From positions 2,728,001 through 2,792,000 of the forward strand of contig OZ244872.1 in the NCBI GenBank assembly GCA_965221215.1: a stretch of DNA of 64,000 nt. The letters run 5' to 3'. Of this stretch, positions 59,804 through 64,000 are shown one piece after another (within the stretch, counting starts at the first letter, position 1; each line of letters starts with the position of its first letter). The notes under the pieces were generated by a model. That model saw only the letters and a list, made by a program, of their open reading frames with translations, had not been told where the DNA came from and did no database searches. The position numbers were made by a program, and so were the translations under genes. Origin of the DNA: Aldehydirespirator sp965221215 (GTDB lineage: Bacteria > Actinomycetota > Acidimicrobiia > Acidimicrobiales > Aldehydirespiratoraceae).

Positions 59804-62800
59804 GTGGCACTCTCCAACTATGAACGGGTCGGCAAGGCGGTGGCGTTGCTGGGCCAGGGCCTGGCCCCGTTCGTGGCCCGCGAATGCCGGGCGCAGTTCG
59901 GTGACGACTGGACGACCGGCGTGCAGCGGGCCAACACCCGGGGCACGGGCCGGCCCCGGCAGGTAAACCCCACCGACGCGCAGTTCCTGCTGAAGGTCAT
60001 GTGGGACGAATGGAACACGATCTTCTCCAAGAAGCTCTCCCGTAACGACCGCAGCTACGTCTCGGAGCTCCAGACGGTGCGCAACTCGTGGGCCCACAAC
60101 GACAGCTTCTCCACCGACGACGCCCTGCGGGGCCTGGACACGGCCAGGCGTCTGTTGGAGTCGGCGGGCGCGGGTGCACAGGCCAACGAGGTGGACCGGC
60201 TCCACGGGGAGCTGCTGAGGCTCAAGTTCGACGAACAGGCCCGGAACGTCAGCCGACGGGCTGCCAACACTCAGAACGGGGGTACGTCGTCGGCGGGGAT
60301 CCCCGGCTGGCGGAGCGTGATCGAGCCGCACGACGACGTGTCCACCGGCCGGTTCCGGCTGGTGGAGTTCGCGGCCGACCTGCACAAGGTGTGGCGGGGG
60401 GAGGCCGCGTCCGAGTACGGCGACCCAGTCGAGTTCTACCGACGGACATACATCACCGAGGGGCTCGCCAGCCTGATCGTCGGAGCTGTTCGTTGCTTCA
60501 GCGGCGACGGCGGCGATCCCGTAGTGCAGCTTCAGACCAACTTCGGTGGCGGCAAGACCCACTCCCTGATCGCCCTCTACCACCTCGCGGGCAACACCCC
60601 GGCTCCGCAACTCGACGGCGTGGAAGATCTCCTGGCTACCCATGGTTTGGAGCTGCCATCAGAGCCAGTGCGCCGGGCGGTGCTGGTCGGGCATCAACTC
60701 GGCCCCGGCGACACCGCCACCAAGGACGACGGCACGGTCGTCCGCACCATGTGGGGCGAGCTGGCCCATCAACTCGGCGGCGCCGAGGCCTACGCGCTGG
60801 TGTCCGAAGCCGACCGGCGAGGGACCAATCCGGGGGAATCGCTCACCGCGCTCTTGCGCTCCTGTGCGCCGTGCCTCATCCTGATCGACGAGTGGGTGGG
60901 CTACGCCCGGCAGCTCTACGGCCAGTCCGAACTGCCCGCCGGGACATTCGACGCGCACTTCAGCTTCGCTCAGGCCCTGACCGAGGCCGCGGCGGCCACC
61001 CCCGGCGCGCTGCTGGTAGCGACGATCCCGTCGTCGCAGATCGAGGTCGGCGGCGAGGGCGGGCAGGCCGCGCTGACCCGTCTGGAGAACCTGTTCGCTC
61101 GCACTCGGGCCAACTGGCGCACCGCAACCGCCGAGGAAAGCTTCGAGATCGTACAGCGGCGCGTCTTCAAGGATCTGTCGTCCGAGGGACGCCGAGAGCG
61201 CGACGCGGTGGTGCGGGCGTTCTCCAAGATGTACCAGTCCCACACCGGCGAGTTCCCGCCCGAGTGCCGCGAGGGCGACTACCAGCGGCGCATGAAGGCC
61301 ACCTATCCCATCCACCCCGAGCTGTTCGACCGGCTCTTCGGAGAATGGTCCACACTGGAGCGCTTCCAGCGCACACGCGGGGTGCTGCGGATCATGGCCG
61401 AGGTCGTGCATGCGCTGTGGATCGGCGACGACCCCAGCTTGCTGATCATGCCTTCGACCATTCCCATCGACGACATCGATGTGGCCGAGGAGCTGATGGG
61501 CCACCTCGACCCGGACTGGCGAACGGTTGTCGAGACCGACGTGGACGGCTCCGGCGCCCTGCCGCTGCGACTCGACCGCGAGCATCCGAGCCTCGGCCGG
61601 TTCCGGGCGGCCCGCAAAGTGGCCCGCACCGTCTATTTCGGCACCGCGCCGTCCCAGCAGGTCGCCAACCGCGGCCTCGACGACCGATCCATCAAGCTCG
61701 GCTGCCTGCAGCCCGGCGCCGAGCGGCCTGCCGTCTACGGCGACGCCTTACGCAGGCTGTCAGACCAGGCGATGTACCTGTACCGTGACGGCACCCGCTA
61801 CTGGTACGCGCTCCAGCCAACGGTCAACCGCATGGCACGCGACCGGGCCGAGAACCACTTCGGCGACGCTGACGCCGACGAAGTGATCCGCGGGCTGGTC
61901 GACGACGCGCTGCGCCAGGACAGAGGTCACTTCGCGGGCGTCCACTCTTGCCCCCGCAGCCCCGCTGAGGTTCCCGACGAGGACGAGGTCCGCCTGGTGG
62001 CGCTGGACCCGACCTCTCCCCACGACACTAAGGTCGACTACAGCGAGGCCCTCCGAACCGCTGAGAGAATCCTGCTGGAGCGCTCCGGCGGCGCCCGCCA
62101 GTTCACCAACATGCTGGTTTTCCTCGCTGCCGACGCGGCGCGCCTGCGGGACCTGCGCCAGGCGGTGCGCAGCTGCCTGGCCTGGGACTCGATCGACCGA
62201 GACGCCGGCTCTCTCGGCCTCGACGAGTTCCAGAAGCGCCAGACCCGCGCCAAGGTCGCCGAGGCCCACGACACCGTCAAGACCCGAGTCGGCGAGACCT
62301 ACATCTGGGCCCTTCACCCGATGCGGCCACCCGAGGATCCCACCGGGGAGATCCGCTGGGAGCGGGCGAGACTCACCTCCTCGGCGTCGCTGGCCGAGCG
62401 CGTCTCCCGCAAACTCGACCAGGACGAGGCGCTCATCCGCCAGTACGCGGGAACCCGCCTGCGCCTCGACCTCGACCGAGTGCCGCTGTGGCGCGACGGA
62501 CCCGACGGCGAGAGGCTCTCTGTGTCGATGAAGCAACTGTGGGAGGACTTCACCCGGTACCTGTACCTGCCGAGGCTCCTGCGCCGCAGCGTCCTCGAAG
62601 ACGCCATCAAGGACGGAGTGGCCGACACCGCTTGGAGCACCGAGGGCTTCGCCTACGCCGACGGCCACAACGGCGAGCGCTACATCGGCCTGCGAGCCGC
62701 GGAGCAGCTGAGTTCGGTGGCACCGAGCGGGCTGGTGGTTCACCCGGCTGCCGCTGCCCGCCAATTCGCCCGGGACGAGCCAGAACCGCCGCCGGTGGAG

Positions 62801-63109
62801 GGGGACGGTGACGCAGACCACGTCCCGAAGGATCCCCCACCGGTCGTCGAGATCGGGACTCCTCACGCTCCGCCCAAACCGACCCGGTACTACGGGCGGG
62901 TAACGCTCGCTTCGGACCGGTGGACCCTCGTCGCAGCTGACATCGCCGAAGGAGTCGTGCAGCGGCTCGACCGGACCGAGGGGGCCGAGATCAAGGTTAC
63001 GATCGAGATCGAGGCCACCGCCGAGGCCGGTTTCGACGAAGCTACTCAGTCCGACATCGCCGAGAACTCCGTCACCCTGAGATTCAACGCCAGCGACTTC
63101 GACGACTGA
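59804..63109 (+). CDS. Swt1-type HEPN + DUF499 AAA-like ATPase (COG1483)
   Basis: The 1101-residue protein starts with a Swt1-family HEPN domain (YERVGKAVALLGQGLAPFVA ... residues 1-125) with the RNase-like RxxxxH in VRNSWAHND. DUF499 follows: Walker A QTNFGGGKTHSLIALYHLAG near 248, Walker B CLILIDEWVGYARQ near 362, and EGDYQRRMKATYPIHPELFD near 490. The C-terminal 150 residues include YYGRVTLASDRWTLVAADIA. COG1483 ATPases are core parts of DUF1156 defence systems, so this gene probably works with the methylases at 50925 and 53724. TAGAAG precedes the GTG by about 11 nt. Confidence 0.88.
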   Translation: MALSNYERVGKAVALLGQGLAPFVARECRAQFGDDWTTGVQRANTRGTGRPRQVNPTDAQFLLKVMWDEWNTIFSKKLSRNDRSYVSELQTVRNSWAHNDSFSTDDALRGLDTARRLLESAGAGAQANEVDRLHGELLRLKFDEQARNVSRRAANTQNGGTSSAGIPGWRSVIEPHDDVSTGRFRLVEFAADLHKVWRGEAASEYGDPVEFYRRTYITEGLASLIVGAVRCFSGDGGDPVVQLQTNFGGGKTHSLIALYHLAGNTPAPQLDGVEDLLATHGLELPSEPVRRAVLVGHQLGPGDTATKDDGTVVRTMWGELAHQLGGAEAYALVSEADRRGTNPGESLTALLRSCAPCLILIDEWVGYARQLYGQSELPAGTFDAHFSFAQALTEAAAATPGALLVATIPSSQIEVGGEGGQAALTRLENLFARTRANWRTATAEESFEIVQRRVFKDLSSEGRRERDAVVRAFSKMYQSHTGEFPPECREGDYQRRMKATYPIHPELFDRLFGEWSTLERFQRTRGVLRIMAEVVHALWIGDDPSLLIMPSTIPIDDIDVAEELMGHLDPDWRTVVETDVDGSGALPLRLDREHPSLGRFRAARKVARTVYFGTAPSQQVANRGLDDRSIKLGCLQPGAERPAVYGDALRRLSDQAMYLYRDGTRYWYALQPTVNRMARDRAENHFGDADADEVIRGLVDDALRQDRGHFAGVHSCPRSPAEVPDEDEVRLVALDPTSPHDTKVDYSEALRTAERILLERSGGARQFTNMLVFLAADAARLRDLRQAVRSCLAWDSIDRDAGSLGLDEFQKRQTRAKVAEAHDTVKTRVGETYIWALHPMRPPEDPTGEIRWERARLTSSASLAERVSRKLDQDEALIRQYAGTRLRLDLDRVPLWRDGPDGERLSVSMKQLWEDFTRYLYLPRLLRRSVLEDAIKDGVADTAWSTEGFAYADGHNGERYIGLRAAEQLSSVAPSGLVVHPAAAARQFARDEPEPPPVEGDGDADHVPKDPPPVVEIGTPHAPPKPTRYYGRVTLASDRWTLVAADIAEGVVQRLDRTEGAEIKVTIEIEATAEAGFDEATQSDIAENSVTLRFNASDFDD

Positions 63110-63197
63110 CACCGCCCTGTCGCAGCGCGGCAGAGATGCAGGTGAACTCATTCACGTCGATCCGATCCGTTGGAGCGTGATCGGCCCAGGCGGTGCG

Positions 63198-64000
63198 TTA
63201 CAGCACGGGGAACTTGGCCTTGTCGGGCAGGCCGGAGCGGGCAGTGATGGCCTCGCCCGCGGCCTGGCAGCGGGCGTAGAAGGTGTCTTCGTCGATGGTG
63301 GTCATGCGGCCTGCTTCGACGACCTTGGCGCCGTCGACGAACACGGTGTGCACGCCGCGGCCGTCGGCCGACCACACCAGCTGGTTCATCACGTTGAGCA
63401 GGGGGCGCCACTCGGGGCGGTCGGTGTCGTGCAGCACTGCGTCGGCCTTCTTGCCAGGCTCGAGCGAGCCGATCTGGTCTTCCATGAGCATGGTGCGGGC
63501 CCCGCCCAGAGTGGCCATCTCGTAGGCCTTCTCGGCCGGGAACATCTGGGGGTCCATGCGGGCGTCCTTGAACAGCCCGGCCACCAGGTAGGTGGCCCGG
63601 TGCATGTCGGCGTAGTTGGAGGCGTTGTTGCCGTCGATGCCGATGCTCACGTTGATGCCCCGCATCACCATCTCGGGGATCTTGCCGACCTGGGTGACGC
63701 CGTAGCTGACCTTGAGCGCGGTGGTGGGGCAGTGCTCCACCGAGCATCCCGCCGCGGCCATCACGTCGAGCTCGCTGTCGTCCACCCGCACGCAGTGGGT
63801 CATGGCGGTGTCGGCGCCGAGCACGCCGAGCTCGTTCAGATGGATCATGGGACGCTGCCCGAACTCGGCGATGAACCCGTCGGGATCGAGGTTGGCCGGG
63901 CTCATGTGGAAGTTGAGGCCAACGCCATGGTGGTCGGCGGCCTCCCGTGCCGCCCGCCACAGCGGGTCCGAACAGGTGGTGTGGCCCACCACCATCGACC
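63198..64000 (-). CDS. amidohydrolase (chlorohydrolase/TrzN-like), partial
   Basis: The gene runs off the right edge, so its 5' part is missing. The visible 266 residues include VGHTTCSDPLWRAAREAADH, GVGLNFHMSP (metal His), DTAMTHCVRVDDSELDVMAA (His), CSVEHCPTTALKVSYGVTQV, SIGIDGNNASNYADMHRATY with the catalytic Asp, and ARTMLMEDQIGSLEPGKKAD. This is the C-terminal two-thirds of an amidohydrolase of the guanine deaminase/atrazine chlorohydrolase group. It would act on cyclic or N-substituted amines. Confidence 0.88.
   Translation of the reverse strand, partial: SMVVGHTTCSDPLWRAAREAADHHGVGLNFHMSPANLDPDGFIAEFGQRPMIHLNELGVLGADTAMTHCVRVDDSELDVMAAAGCSVEHCPTTALKVSYGVTQVGKIPEMVMRGINVSIGIDGNNASNYADMHRATYLVAGLFKDARMDPQMFPAEKAYEMATLGGARTMLMEDQIGSLEPGKKADAVLHDTDRPEWRPLLNVMNQLVWSADGRGVHTVFVDGAKVVEAGRMTTIDEDTFYARCQAAGEAITARSGLPDKAKFPVL

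Noticed and set aside
47264..63109. BREX or DISARM system
   Set aside because: No pglZ/brxC-type, DUF1998 or PLD gene is present; the genes fit the DUF1156/DUF499 group instead.

Overview
The window is very G+C-rich DNA from a free-living bacterium, most likely an actinobacterium of the Acidimicrobiia type. That placement is inferred from several F420/flavin LLM-class oxidoreductases, many GTG starts, actinobacterial -10 boxes 6-8 nt before start codons (leaderless mRNAs), a Tat/SLH exported protein and CaiB-type CoA transferases. No rRNA is present; one tRNA-Ala(TGC) lies at 34.7 kb.

Layout. (1) 0-11 kb, plus strand: a catabolic operon with a metallo-beta-lactamase-fold hydrolase, SDRs, a CaiB CoA transferase, two paralogous amidinotransferase/deiminase-fold enzymes, an LLM oxidoreductase, RidA, acyl-CoA dehydrogenase and MmgE/PrpD. 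(2) 11-12.5 kb: a decayed stretch and a perfect 88-bp tandem array. (3) 12.5-29.5 kb: an AlbA_2 regulator, an Fe/polyamine-type ABC importer (SBP-ATPase-permease), two Rieske oxygenases, FAH-family hydrolase, SDR, GntR regulator, two alpha/beta hydrolases, two LLM enzymes, RidA and a PhyH dioxygenase. This looks like regulated uptake and oxidative breakdown of an unidentified small molecule. (4) 29.6-33.7 kb: a MauE / Cys-rich MauA-like SLH protein / MauD-like thioredoxin / CcdA-like membrane protein operon. The last gene carries an in-frame UGA where a Cys is expected and is a selenoprotein candidate. (5) 33.8-47.2 kb: nitrilase, tRNA-Ala, RelE/HigA-type toxin-antitoxin pair, a giant Calx-beta surface protein, a P450/LLM/aminotransferase operon and a YeiH-type exporter. 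(6) 47.2-63.1 kb: a defence island with the wreck of a DUF3883 SNF2-type helicase, a TIGR04255 operon, a SLOG-type nucleotide sensor, two tandem DUF1156 adenine methylases (the second interrupted by a 14-G homopolymer), an AT-richer four-gene foreign cassette of unknown function, and a Swt1-HEPN/DUF499 ATPase. (7) The window ends inside an amidohydrolase on the minus strand.

Three themes cut across these regions. A family of roughly 130-150-bp terminal-inverted-repeat elements sits against gene ends. An AARTGTCNGASNTTTA motif occupies the -35/-10 spacer of three promoters and recurs before a fourth gene. Many gene junctions carry direct duplications offset by 44-74 bp, often creating chains of mini-ORFs whose stops overlap or touch the next start.
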